Part shown: piece after piece, positions 17,410 to 25,183 of the stretch
How the letters are laid out: each line of letters opens with the position of its first letter
Numbering within the stretch: position 1 is the stretch's first letter
From: a bacterium
GTDB taxonomy: Bacteria; Gemmatimonadota; Gemmatimonadetes; Gemmatimonadales; Gemmatimonadaceae
Assembly (NCBI GenBank): GCA_021802745.1
Contig: JAJZRK010000006.1
Span: 1 to 30,036 of the forward strand
Reading direction: 5' to 3'
Length of the DNA: 30,036 nucleotides
Notes under the pieces: generated by a model
The model's input: the letters and a program-made list of their open reading frames with translations, nothing else
What the model was told of the DNA's origin: nothing
Database searches by the model: none
Position numbers and translations under genes: made by a program

Positions 17410-17601
17410 TTGCGTCCGCGCGTGGGCGTTGTCTGGTCCCGTCGTTCCTGAGTTGCGGGATGATGCGTTCGTGAGGTGATCCACGGGCGCTACAGGATCA
17501 TCTACGACCTGCGGGGTGGGGCCGACGAAGTGGTGACCGTATTCCAGACGTCGAGATTGTTCGCTCCGACGACTCGATTGGCGCCGCATCGTTTGCCGTG
17601 A
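17410..17601 (+). pseudogene. Decayed ParE/RelE-type toxin gene
   Basis: From TTG 17410 the frame reads LRPRVGVVWSRRS and then stops, which is the expected start of a ParE toxin. The sequence then jumps to PELRDDAFV (17447-17473), typical of residues about 70-80 of the family, followed by a frameshift at 17471-17475. It resumes as EVIHGRYRIIYDLRGGADEV and continues to a TGA at 17599-17601. Roughly 50 codons of the middle are missing, plus at least one small indel. The C-terminal R-Y-R-I-I-Y core is still recognisable. The toxin is almost certainly inactive. Confidence 0.8.
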
Positions 17602-17844
17602 TCGGTAACCTTTGTTCGCTGGGCCGATGTCGTGGTCGGCCCTGAACGTGTCGTCTTGTCTATTCCCCCCGCGCGGCGATGGACCCAACGTCTGCGAGCG
17701 GGAGTCGCATGCGGAGGGGATGGACCGTCGGCCGATGTCGCGAAAGTGAAGACGCAGTTTCCCGGCCCGCGTGGCGTGACAGTGGTACGCTGCGCGATTC
17801 AACTTGCAAAAAGTGCGCCGATCCGTGATGGTGCCAGACATTCC

Positions 17845-18310
17845 ATGTCCCAACGCACGCTGACTCACGAAGGGCGCCTTCGTCGGAAGCAGGCGCAGAT
17901 GATCCTGTTCCCGGGCACGACGCATGATGAGTTCGGAGGGCTCATCGGCAGCGGCGACGCCGGGGCGGGCGGGAAGGCGCTCTCGTGGTTAATGGGCCGA
18001 CGCGACGGGCAGGCAGGCGGCGTCTTCGCTATCGGCGATGGCCAAAGGCGCCCCATCAGCGGCTGGGCGCCGCGCGAGGGGATCACGCCACTGGCCGCCG
18101 ACGGTAGCGTGCGCACGGTTGTTCGCGTGTTCGCCGGCCGGATTCGGTGCGGTACTTCGTGGACGGCAACCGCGTCGGCGCCTGGCCACGCTCCGCCCTG
18201 CCGGTGGGCGGAGTGCACGGCTTTCGCATTGACCGCAGCACCAGCCGACACGTCACCAATCTCGACATCACGCGGCGCTACGCTCCCGCGTCGAGCGCCA
18301 AGGCAGTACC
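17845..18310 (+). pseudogene. Frameshifted remnant of a LamG/DUF1080-like secreted protein
   Basis: From 17845 one frame encodes a plausible beta-sandwich protein (QMILFPGTTHDEFGGLIGS, RDGQAGGVFAIGDGQRRPIS, ITPLAADGSVRTVVRV). Near 18140 the signal moves to another frame: RYFVDGNRVGAWPRSALPVG, then HGFRIDRSTSRHVTNLDITR. Joined, they follow the pattern of small glycan-binding-like domains ('fluid' beta strands ending VSNLDITR). No start with a signal peptide remains. The region 17602-17844 contains no recognisable gene. Confidence 0.55.
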
Positions 18311-18385
18311 GTTGAGGCATGCCAAGCAAGGGGCGCGCGTACCGCACGGTCGAGGTAGAGGGGTTCGAGGTCCTCGTCGGCAAAG
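18305..18385 (+). repeat. Direct repeat copy 2: native NFACT-R leader and 5' codons
   Basis: The second copy of the 14741-14820 segment is part of the intact NFACT-R gene. The two copies bracket about 3.5 kb containing the SEC-C gene, the antitoxin and two pseudogenes. Confidence 0.8.
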
Positions 18386-18711
18386 CGGCGAAGGACAATG
18401 ACCACCTCACGCTGAAGGTGGCCAAGCCGCACGACCTCTGGCTGCACGTCGCCGCGCTGCCGGGGAGCCATGTGGTGGTGCGCAACCCCGACAAGCTGCC
18501 GGAGCTTCCCACGCCGGTCGTCGAGCGCGCCGCGGAATACGCCGCGTACTACAGCAAGGCGCGCGCGGCGCGCGGCAAGGTGGAGGTGCACGTCTGCTGG
18601 GCGGCCGACGTGAGCAAGCGGCGCGGCGCGCCGGCGGGCGAGGTGCAACTGCGCCGATGGGACCGGGTGGAGGTCTATCCGCGCGCCCTCGCGGAGGGTG
18701 ATGATGATTAA
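18319..18711 (+). CDS. Stand-alone NFACT-R (DUF814) RNA-binding domain protein
   Basis: The 130-aa protein is essentially one NFACT-R domain: VEGFEVLVGKAAKDNDHLT near residue 11, then HDLWLHVAALPGSHVVVRNP near 36, and AAYYSKARAARGKVEVHVC. In RqcH/Tae2/NEMF this domain accompanies NFACT-N and coiled coils and contributes to binding the stalled 50S-peptidyl-tRNA complex. Here it stands alone, so RNA or ribosome binding is inferred from the family only. ATG 18319 is preceded by TTGAGGC. The stop overlaps the next gene by 8 nt. Confidence 0.9.
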   Translation: MPSKGRAYRTVEVEGFEVLVGKAAKDNDHLTLKVAKPHDLWLHVAALPGSHVVVRNPDKLPELPTPVVERAAEYAAYYSKARAARGKVEVHVCWAADVSKRRGAPAGEVQLRRWDRVEVYPRALAEGDDD

Positions 18712-19738
18712 GTATCGTATTGTTACTAAATATGTGATGGCCGGCATCGCGCTGGCGACGCTGGCCGGGTGCGGCGCTCGCGTGGCGGCGCCGTCCGGTG
18801 CACCGGCGCCAGTGCCGGCCGCCGCGGTGCCGGCGTCCCGAGCCGCGGCGCCGGCGTCTCAAGGCGCGGCGCCTGCCCCGGCGCCTGCCCCCGTGCCGCA
18901 GAACCCGTCGCCGATGCAGGAGCGCACGCGCCGGCACGAACGCGTGCTGCAGCCGCGGAGCGCCGATCCGGGCGTGAACCTCACCATTGACAGCCTCCTG
19001 CCGCGGCCGATCGAGATCTTCATTCCCCAGCGCGCCCTCACCGCCGATTCGGCGCCGCTCCTCATCCATTTCATGGGCGCGACGTGGGTGCCCAAACGGG
19101 TCGCGGCCACGTCGCTGCGCCCCGTCGTGGTGGCCGCCATCTTCCTCGGCACCGGTTCGGCCGTCTATTCGCGCCCGTTTGCCCGCGACACGCTGCTCTA
19201 CGGCCGGATGCTCGACACGATCCTCGCGCGCATCGCGCAAGTGACGAGCGCCCCCCGCATCACGGGCGTCTACCTGAGCGGGTGGAGCGCCGGATACGGC
19301 GCCATCCGAGAGATCGTGCGCCGCCGCGACAACCTGCCGCGCGTGGACGGGGCACTCCTGCTCGACGGGATTCACACCGGGTACATCCCCGACAGCAAGC
19401 CGCTGGCCGATGGTGGTGTGCTCGACACGGCGGGACTCGCCCCATTCGCCGACTTTGCCCGGCTCGCCGCCGCCGGCAGCAAGCGGTTCATCATCACGCA
19501 CACCGAGATCTTTCCCGGCACCTTTGCCAGCACCACCGAGTGCACCGACTGGCTGCTCGACGTGCTGCAGCTCAAGCGCGTGCCGGTGCTCGAGTGGGGG
19601 CCGATGGGCACGCAGCTGCTCAGCCGCACCGCCCGGGGGCGATTCGAGGTGCTGGGCTTCGCCGGCAACACCGCCCCCGACCACGTGGACCTCTATCACG
19701 GCATGGCGCCGTTTCTCGAGCGCCTGCTGACGCCGTAA
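18704..19738 (+). CDS. Exported alpha/beta-hydrolase-like lipoprotein
   Basis: The 344-aa protein has a lipobox LATLAGC, then an Ala/Pro repeat linker of about 45 residues, then a hydrolase-like domain. The nucleophile elbow is GWSAG with S195 (YLSGWSAGYGAIREI), and a late His lies in DHVDLYHGMAPF. GGAGGG at 18693-18698 best fits ATG 18704 out of three consecutive candidates (GTG 18698, ATG 18701, ATG 18704). It overlaps the NFACT-R stop, so the two are translationally coupled. Substrate is unknown; an esterase is possible. Confidence 0.82.
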   Translation: MIKYRIVTKYVMAGIALATLAGCGARVAAPSGAPAPVPAAAVPASRAAAPASQGAAPAPAPAPVPQNPSPMQERTRRHERVLQPRSADPGVNLTIDSLLPRPIEIFIPQRALTADSAPLLIHFMGATWVPKRVAATSLRPVVVAAIFLGTGSAVYSRPFARDTLLYGRMLDTILARIAQVTSAPRITGVYLSGWSAGYGAIREIVRRRDNLPRVDGALLLDGIHTGYIPDSKPLADGGVLDTAGLAPFADFARLAAAGSKRFIITHTEIFPGTFASTTECTDWLLDVLQLKRVPVLEWGPMGTQLLSRTARGRFEVLGFAGNTAPDHVDLYHGMAPFLERLLTP

Positions 19739-19750
19739 CCGGAGCCTTCA

Positions 19751-20809
19751 ATGCGCATCACGCATCCGCTGTTCCTCCTCGCGTTCAGCGCCACGGCCGC
19801 CCTCGCCCAGGGGACGCGGGGCGACTACGTGGCCCGCGATTTCCGCTTCACAACCGGCGAGGTGCTGCCTGAACTGCGCCTGCACTACACGACCTTCGGG
19901 TCGCCGCGGCGCGACGCGGCCGGCGTTGTCCGCAACGCGGTGATGATCCTGCACGGCACCGGCGGCTCGGGACGCAGCTTCCTGTCGCCCACGTACGCCG
20001 GCGTGCTGTTCGGGCCGGGCCAGCTGCTCGACACGGCGCGCTACTACATCATCCTGCCGGACGGCATCGGGCACGGCGGCTCGAGCAAGCCGAGCAACGG
20101 ACTGCACGCGAAGTTCCCGCGTTACACCTATGACGACATGGTGCGCGCCCAGCAGCTCCTGCTCACGCAGGGGCTCGGCGTCAACCACCTGCGCTTCGTG
20201 ATGGGCACGTCCATGGGGTGCATGCACGCGTGGATCTGGGGCTACACGTACCCCACGTTCGTGGATGGGCTCGTGCCGCTCGCCTGCGCGCCGGCGGCGA
20301 TCGTCGGCCGCAACCGCATGATGCGGAAGATGATGATGGATGACATCCGGAACGATCCGGGGTATGCCGGCGGCGAATACACCGAGCAGCCGCGCGGGCT
20401 GCGCTCGGCGCAGCAGCTCCTGTTCATGATGGGAAGCGCCCCACTCGTGCAGCAGCAGCAGGCGCCGACGCGCGACGCGGCCGACTCCGTGATCACCGCC
20501 TACCTCGACGCGCGCATGCGGACGACCGACGCCAACGACATGCTCTACCAGTTCGACGCGTCGCGCGACTACGATCCGTCGCCGCACCTCGCGCAGGTCA
20601 CCGCGCCGGTGCTCGCCATCAACTCGGCCGACGACCAGGTGAATCCGCCGGAGTTGGGCATCGTGGAACGGCTGATGCCGCAGGTGGCGAAGGGGAAGTT
20701 CATCCTGCTTCCCATCACGCCGCAGACGCGGGGGCACGGGACGCATTCACTCCCCGCCGTCTGGGGCGGGTACCTGGCCGACTTCCTCAAGACGCTGCCG
20801 GAGCGGTGA
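19751..20809 (+). CDS. Exported MetX-like alpha/beta hydrolase
   Basis: The 352-aa protein has a signal peptide (cleavage after ALAQ) and an alpha/beta hydrolase domain of the homoserine acetyltransferase-like type: LHGTGGSGRSFLSP (oxyanion), GTSMGCMHAW with S154 as nucleophile, SADDQVNPPE with D294/D295, and GHGTHSLP with H329 or H332. The usual MetX cytosolic location is contradicted by the signal peptide, so this is more likely a periplasmic esterase or hydrolase than a methionine-pathway enzyme. GGAG at 19741-19744 fits ATG 19751. It follows the 18704 gene after 12 nt, probably in one operon. Confidence 0.88.
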   Translation: MRITHPLFLLAFSATAALAQGTRGDYVARDFRFTTGEVLPELRLHYTTFGSPRRDAAGVVRNAVMILHGTGGSGRSFLSPTYAGVLFGPGQLLDTARYYIILPDGIGHGGSSKPSNGLHAKFPRYTYDDMVRAQQLLLTQGLGVNHLRFVMGTSMGCMHAWIWGYTYPTFVDGLVPLACAPAAIVGRNRMMRKMMMDDIRNDPGYAGGEYTEQPRGLRSAQQLLFMMGSAPLVQQQQAPTRDAADSVITAYLDARMRTTDANDMLYQFDASRDYDPSPHLAQVTAPVLAINSADDQVNPPELGIVERLMPQVAKGKFILLPITPQTRGHGTHSLPAVWGGYLADFLKTLPER

Positions 20810-20875
20810 GAGCGAGTCTCTAGCGCCGCCACGTGTTACCACGCGAGTCTTTGTTTGTCCTCCAGCGATACTTCG

Positions 20876-21288
20876 TCACATTCCTTGCGGTCTCGGGCAA
20901 TACGAGACGTGCGTGCCCCAAGCGGCACAGCGCAGCCGGACCATGGGGTCAGCGCGGCGAAGCGTGCGCGCCGGACGGCGGGGAGCGTCGGATGGGGTGG
21001 CGGCCCGGCGACCGGAGCGCTTCCGGCGTACGGCGAGCGTGTGCAGTCGATGGTGCTGCAAGCACGTGAAGGCCAGCATCGTCGAGAGCGGGTGGTGATG
21101 CAGTCCCAACCAACTCCTCTCTTCGAAGTGATCGAGGCCGATTTCTTTCTCCAGTTGCAGGCGCTATTGCTCGCAGACCCGGCGGACCTTGATCGTTGCG
21201 GCGAGCGTGCGCTGCACCGTGTTCATGGGGTGGTTCGCTGGTTTGCGTTTGTGCTTCCCGTTGGCGCGCCATTCGTCCACTAGTACAC
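20876..21288 (-). pseudogene. 3' fragment of an IS701-like transposase
   Basis: The frame encodes TVQRTLAATIKVRRVCEQ, an amber stop at 21164-21166, then LQLEKEIGLDHFEERSWLGL and a tail ending at 20876. This matches the C-terminus of IS701-type DDE transposases, whose motif is QLKEELGLDHFEGRSW. The 5' part is missing and the fragment ends where the IS630-like element begins (about 21286), so it was probably cut by that insertion. It explains most of the interval 20810-21314; nothing else is supported there. Confidence 0.7.
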
Positions 21289-22536
21289 CGGAACGAGAGT
21301 TCGATGACGTATTGTCACGCGGCAAGTTCGACGGAATCTGAGGAGGGTACGCAGCGACTCCGGAGCCGCGCGAGATCCTGGCGCGTGAACCGCCATGCAA
21401 AGGGTCGCGCGACGGATTGATAGTGTTGCTGAAAGCCAAGGATGCGGTCGGCGACCGCATCCTGCGACGAGAAGTCCGCCGGGGTGCGGGCCTTGCGTTG
21501 CAGGATGGAGAAGTAGATCTCGATCTGATTGAGCCAGCTCGCGTGCACCGGGGTGTGGACCACGATGAGGTTCGGCCAGCGCGTCCGCAGGCGGTCGACG
21601 GCCCGCTTGCCCCGATAGATGGTGCCGTTGTCGACCACCCAGAACACGCGCCGCGCCGAGCGGTACGGCGCCTGGGCCATCACGTCCGCGACCATCGCAT
21701 CAAACGCCTCGATCGAGATCTTCGCCTGCACGCGACCGAACAGCGTGGCACGGTGCACATCCCACGCGGCCACATACGTGCACGTGCCGTGGCGCGTGTA
21801 GTCCGTCTCGATCCGCATCGCGTGACCCGGAGTCGGCGGCAGGATCGGATGCCGTCGACTGCGGATGGGACTCTGGGTCTTCTCGTCCGCGGAGAGCACA
21901 AAGTCCTGCGGGCCGAGCGGCTGGCCCTGCCAGCGGCGATGATACAAGTCGAGGACCGGTCCGGCCTTTTCGGCGAACCGGGGGTCGCGCGGGAAGATCC
22001 AGCTGCGCTGCGTCCACGGCCGCATCGCATCCGCGCCCAATCAGCGCCAGATCGTCATGCCCGAGATCTCCGCCACGAGGCCCGCCGCGAGCACGTGCCG
22101 GCGCAGCTCCGCCCGGCTGAAGCGGGACAACGGCAGCCCGAGGGTGGCGGGCAGCTCACACGCGATCGCTTTCACGAGCGCGACGAGCCGAAGGGGGAAA
22201 ACTGGAGGGGCGACCTCCACGCGGCCGTTCCTCCAACCCGGCGAGGCGATCTCGGAAGAACCGTCCGCGCCATTTGCTCACGACCGGGCGCGGCAGGTCC
22301 AACCGCTGGCCAATGTCCGTGTTCTCCAAGCCCTCGGCGGCGAGCAGCACGATCTTGGCACGCACCACTTCTCGATACGATAACGTATACTGCCGACTGC
22401 GCTGCTCGAGCACCTGCCGCTCCTCGCGGGACAATCGTATCGCGAATGGACTCTGTCGCGGCATTGGTTCCTCCGGTGGAGGAAATATGCGGCGACGGCG
22501 GGTTCTGAACACGTTGTTCATCGTGCGAGTTCCGTG
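21286..22536. mobile_element. Degenerate IS630-family insertion sequence
   Basis: The element contains one disrupted IS630-type transposase. Possible imperfect terminal repeats are CACCGGAAC with CGATGA (21286-21307) and, inverted, CACGGAAC with CGATGA (22536-22518). The left end is preceded by TA, the usual IS630 target, but the right flank is not TA, so the boundaries are tentative. The right end overlaps the stop of the DsbA-like gene. Confidence 0.55.
21315..22464 (-). pseudogene. IS630-family transposase with frameshift and nonsense codon
   Basis: The gene starts at ATG 22464 (MPRQSPFAIRLSREERQVLE) with an N-terminal helix-turn-helix (LENTDIGQRLDLPRPVVSKW). After GGRPSSFPP the frame breaks at a T4C5 stretch near 22190, and the product stops at 22156. 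Coding resumes in the +1 frame (LVKAIACELPATLGLPLSRF), meets a TGA at about 22041 where W is expected (TIWR*LGADAMRPW), and then runs intact to 21315. The second part has the DDE catalytic core: LSADEKTQSP, VVDNGTIYRG and HASWLNQIEIYFSI. The frameshift could be programmed, but the in-frame TGA argues for inactivation. Confidence 0.88.
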
Positions 22537-23288
22537 AGCAGGCGACGAAACTGATCGAGCGGAAGCGCCCCCTCGATGGCTCGTCCGTCGATGAAGAAGG
22601 TCGGGGTGGCGCGGATGCCGATGCGCCCGGCCGCCTCGGTGGCGCGGCGCGTGCGCGCGCCGCCCCGGTCTTCGGTGTAACAGGCGTCGAAACGCGTCGT
22701 GTTCATGCCGAGGGCAGCCGCTTGTCTCCGGAAGACAGCGGCGGGGTTCGTGCCTCGCTTCCACGCCGACTGGTCGGCGTAGAGCGCGTCGTGCATCTCC
22801 CAGAACTTGCCCTGCTCGGCCGCACACTCCGCCGCGCGCGCGGCAACGTCGCCATTCGGGAACATTCCCATCACAAACGGCACGTACTTGTAGAACACCT
22901 TGCCGGTCGCGACGAACTCTCGCTCCAGCGCAGGCTGCGTCTCCAGCGCATGCCGGCCGCAGAACGGACAGCCGAAGTCGCTGAAGTCCACCATCACGAT
23001 CGGGGCATCGGGGCTTCCCGTGTCGTATCCGATGCCGGTCAGGTCGACGCCGCCAAGCACGACGCGGCGCGGCGCGGACCCGCGCCCGGCGCCGGTTCCA
23101 GCCGCCGTGGCGCCGACCGGCGACGCAGCCCGGAACGGCGTCTCCGGAGGGACCGTCGTCGTCGATGTCGGGCTCGACTCCGCTGCAGCCGCAGGGGCGC
23201 GCGAGTCGCCCGGGGCGCACGCGGCGAGAGTCAGGGAGGCGGTGGTGGCCGCCGCGAAATGGCGAAGCAGCATGGTCCAGTAGTGCAT
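22518..23288 (-). CDS. DsbA-like thioredoxin-fold lipoprotein
   Basis: The 256-aa protein has a lipobox (LTLAAC) and a disordered Ala/Thr/Ser linker to about residue 85, then a DsbA/ScsC-like domain. The active-site pair is C107 and C110 (FGCPFCGRH), and the cis-Pro loop is ATPTFFIDG. Helical insertion residues follow the pattern of disulfide oxidases or isomerases. ATG 23288 has GAGG 8 nt upstream and lies 2 nt after the ccdA stop, so it is the last gene of the operon. It should act in the periplasm, with CcdA and TlpA as redox partners. The last codons lie in the candidate IS630 end. Confidence 0.88.
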   Translation of the reverse strand: MHYWTMLLRHFAAATTASLTLAACAPGDSRAPAAAAESSPTSTTTVPPETPFRAASPVGATAAGTGAGRGSAPRRVVLGGVDLTGIGYDTGSPDAPIVMVDFSDFGCPFCGRHALETQPALEREFVATGKVFYKYVPFVMGMFPNGDVAARAAECAAEQGKFWEMHDALYADQSAWKRGTNPAAVFRRQAAALGMNTTRFDACYTEDRGGARTRRATEAAGRIGIRATPTFFIDGRAIEGALPLDQFRRLLTELAR

Positions 23289-23290
23289 GA

Positions 23291-24031
23291 TCAAGACCTC
23301 ACGTCGATGAGCTGGCCGAAGCCGGCGAAGAAGTTCGAGAGCAGGGTAAAGCGCCCGGTGAAGAGGAGGATGCCCACCACGAGCAGCAGCACGCCCGATA
23401 CGCGTTCGATCGGGCGCAGCCATCGTGAGAGCTGCGGCGCACGCACGAGATACCAGTTGAACCCGACCGCGGCGGCGAAGAACGGCAATCCGAGCCCCAG
23501 CGTATAGGCCGCAAGAAGGAGCAGCCCCTTCCCCATGGTGGCCTGCATCCCCGCGTACACGAGGATCGAGGCGAGTACCGGACCCACGCAGGGCGTCCAT
23601 CCCGCGCCAAACGCCACGCCGGCGACGACCGAGCCGACGAGCCCTGCAGGCTTCGATGCGAGATGCACGCGCCGCTCGCGCATGAGAAACGGGAGCCGCA
23701 GCAGGCCGAGGAGATAGAGCCCGAACCCGGCAATCACGATGCCCCCGATCTGCTGGAGCAGCGGAAGGGCGCGGCGCAGCGTGGATCCGAGCAAGGTGGC
23801 CGTCGCGCCCAACGCAATGAACACCAGACCGAAGCCGAGCACGAACAGGCCCGCATGGAGCGCCGCCCGGCCGCGGGCCGCGCGATACCCGCCGGTGGTG
23901 AGCTCGGTCACCGTCATCCCCGTCACGTACGTGATGTAGCTCGGCACGAGCGGGAGCACGCAGGGCGAAAGAAAGGAGACGAGCCCCGCGAGAAAGGCGA
24001 AACCGACGGAGATGGAACCGACCTCGGTCAT
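23291..24031 (-). CDS. ccdA: CcdA-type transmembrane thiol-disulfide transporter
   Basis: The 246-aa protein has six predicted membrane helices and the two conserved cysteines of CcdA/DsbD-beta: C24 in FLSPCVLPL and C148 in GWTPCVGP. It takes electrons from cytosolic thioredoxin and passes them to periplasmic thioredoxin-fold proteins. Here the natural acceptors are the TlpA-like protein upstream and the DsbA-like protein downstream. The start overlaps the tlpA stop (ATGA). The length fits a CcdA lacking the DsbD alpha and gamma domains. Confidence 0.94.
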   Translation of the reverse strand: MTEVGSISVGFAFLAGLVSFLSPCVLPLVPSYITYVTGMTVTELTTGGYRAARGRAALHAGLFVLGFGLVFIALGATATLLGSTLRRALPLLQQIGGIVIAGFGLYLLGLLRLPFLMRERRVHLASKPAGLVGSVVAGVAFGAGWTPCVGPVLASILVYAGMQATMGKGLLLLAAYTLGLGLPFFAAAVGFNWYLVRAPQLSRWLRPIERVSGVLLLVVGILLFTGRFTLLSNFFAGFGQLIDVRS

Positions 24032-24636
24032 CGAACACCTCCCGGCGTTGCCGCTGTCGCGGCCGCTGGCGTCGCGGCCGCTGGCGTCGCGGCCGGTCGT
24101 TCGGCGAGGAGCCGGTCCACCGCCTGCTCCAGCGCCACCGACGCGAAGATTCCCTGCACTTCGTGGCGCACGCGCCCCTCGCGGTCGATCAGGAAGGAAG
24201 TGGGGAGCGTGTGTACGCCGCCGAAGTCACGCACCACGGCAGCATTCGCCATGGCGACGGGATAGGTGATGCCGCGCTCGTGGAGGAAGGCCGCTACCCG
24301 CGCCGGGCCCACGGCGTCGGTCGAGATGCCGACGATCGTGAACTGTTCGTCCCGCTTTTTTTCGTACACACGCTGGAACCCGGGCATCTCGACCCGACAG
24401 GGCGGGCACCAGGTGGCCCAGAAGTTGACGAGGACCACTTTTCCGCGGAGCGTCCCGGGGGAGATGGGCTCGCCGGTGAGCGAGGCGAGCTGGAAGTCGG
24501 GCGCCTGCATGCTCGTCGAGGCCACGCCAAAGGTAGCCGCCACCTGCGGCCACATGCGATACGCGAGGACGCTGAGGAGCAGAAGCCACGCGACGGTGCC
24601 GAAGGAGAGCTTCGGGAGGAAGCGTCGTGAAGACAT
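24028..24636 (-). CDS. TlpA/ResA-like membrane-anchored thioredoxin
   Basis: The 202-aa protein has an N-terminal anchor helix (VAWLLLLSVLAYRMWPQVAA) and a periplasmic thioredoxin domain with WCPPC (C77 and C80) in VNFWATWCPPCRVEM and the cis-Pro loop TLPTSFLIDREG. Family members reduce disulfides, often for cytochrome c maturation or metal-stress repair. The C-terminus is a tandem Ala/Pro/Thr repeat (PAATPAAATPAAATAATP) encoded by a 15-bp repeat, unusual for the family. It overlaps ccdA by 4 nt. There is no Shine-Dalgarno, and it follows the 24742 gene by 105 nt. Confidence 0.92.
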   Translation of the reverse strand: MSSRRFLPKLSFGTVAWLLLLSVLAYRMWPQVAATFGVASTSMQAPDFQLASLTGEPISPGTLRGKVVLVNFWATWCPPCRVEMPGFQRVYEKKRDEQFTIVGISTDAVGPARVAAFLHERGITYPVAMANAAVVRDFGGVHTLPTSFLIDREGRVRHEVQGIFASVALEQAVDRLLAERPAATPAAATPAAATAATPGGVR

Positions 24637-24741
24637 TGGGGGTGAGTTGAAGGGGATGCCAGGTCACAGGCGAGGATCGCCGGTGTACGTCGGGCATGGC
24701 GCGCAGAGGCGCACCGGCGCGGCTCACGGAGCCGCGCGTCA

Positions 24742-25179
24742 TCAACTCAGACGGGGCGGGCGAAGCGGTGGTGGTGGGTCATGCGTGGCGACCAGCGTCG
24801 CCAGCCGCGCCACCGGTGCATCGCAGGCGAGGGCCGGGTGCGGGTTCGACTGGCTGGCCGCGGGCAGTGCCTGTCCCGTCGCGCATGTCTGCGGCAGTGC
24901 TCCCTCGTCTGTTTCCGACGCGCCCGTATGGTCGTGTGCCGCGGTCATCGTCGCGGCGGCAGTCGATTCGGCGAGGGGGACGGCTTCCACTGCCGTCCCG
25001 CCAGCCGCCATTCGGGGGCACGTTGACCGAGCGGCGCCCCAGGCCCCGAGCGCATGCGCGAGGAACAGCAGCAGGGCGATGACCGGACGCACAGCACCGC
25101 GTCGGCCCCCGCCACGCCGGCTCGCGCCGCAGGCTGGTGTCCGTCGGAGTTCCGAAAACGCTGGTCGCTGTCGCGGCAT
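24742..25179 (-). CDS. Small exported Cys/His-containing protein at the head of the thiol-redox operon
   Basis: The 145-aa product has a basic N-terminus, one hydrophobic segment (PVIALLLFLAHALGAWG, residues about 32-48), three cysteines after it (in STCPRM, QTCATG and LACDAP), an AAHDHTG motif, and a Pro/Arg-rich C-terminus (HDPPPPLRPPRLS). This layout is like small periplasmic proteins in metal-resistance loci (DUF2946/ScsA-like), though no residue-level match can be claimed. Start ATG 25179 fits a near-consensus promoter whose predicted transcript would begin almost at the start codon. It is the first gene before tlpA, ccdA and the DsbA-like gene. Confidence 0.6.
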   Translation of the reverse strand: MPRQRPAFSELRRTPACGASRRGGGRRGAVRPVIALLLFLAHALGAWGAARSTCPRMAAGGTAVEAVPLAESTAAATMTAAHDHTGASETDEGALPQTCATGQALPAASQSNPHPALACDAPVARLATLVATHDPPPPLRPPRLS

Positions 25180-25183
25180 GGCT

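Noticed and set aside
20833..21283. Plus-strand ORFs between the hydrolase and the IS
   Set aside because: They are antisense to the IS701-like transposase fragment, which has a recognisable family motif.
22156..22220. Programmed frameshift in the IS630 transposase
   Set aside because: A T4C5 stretch exists, but an additional in-frame TGA downstream makes inactivation the simpler explanation.
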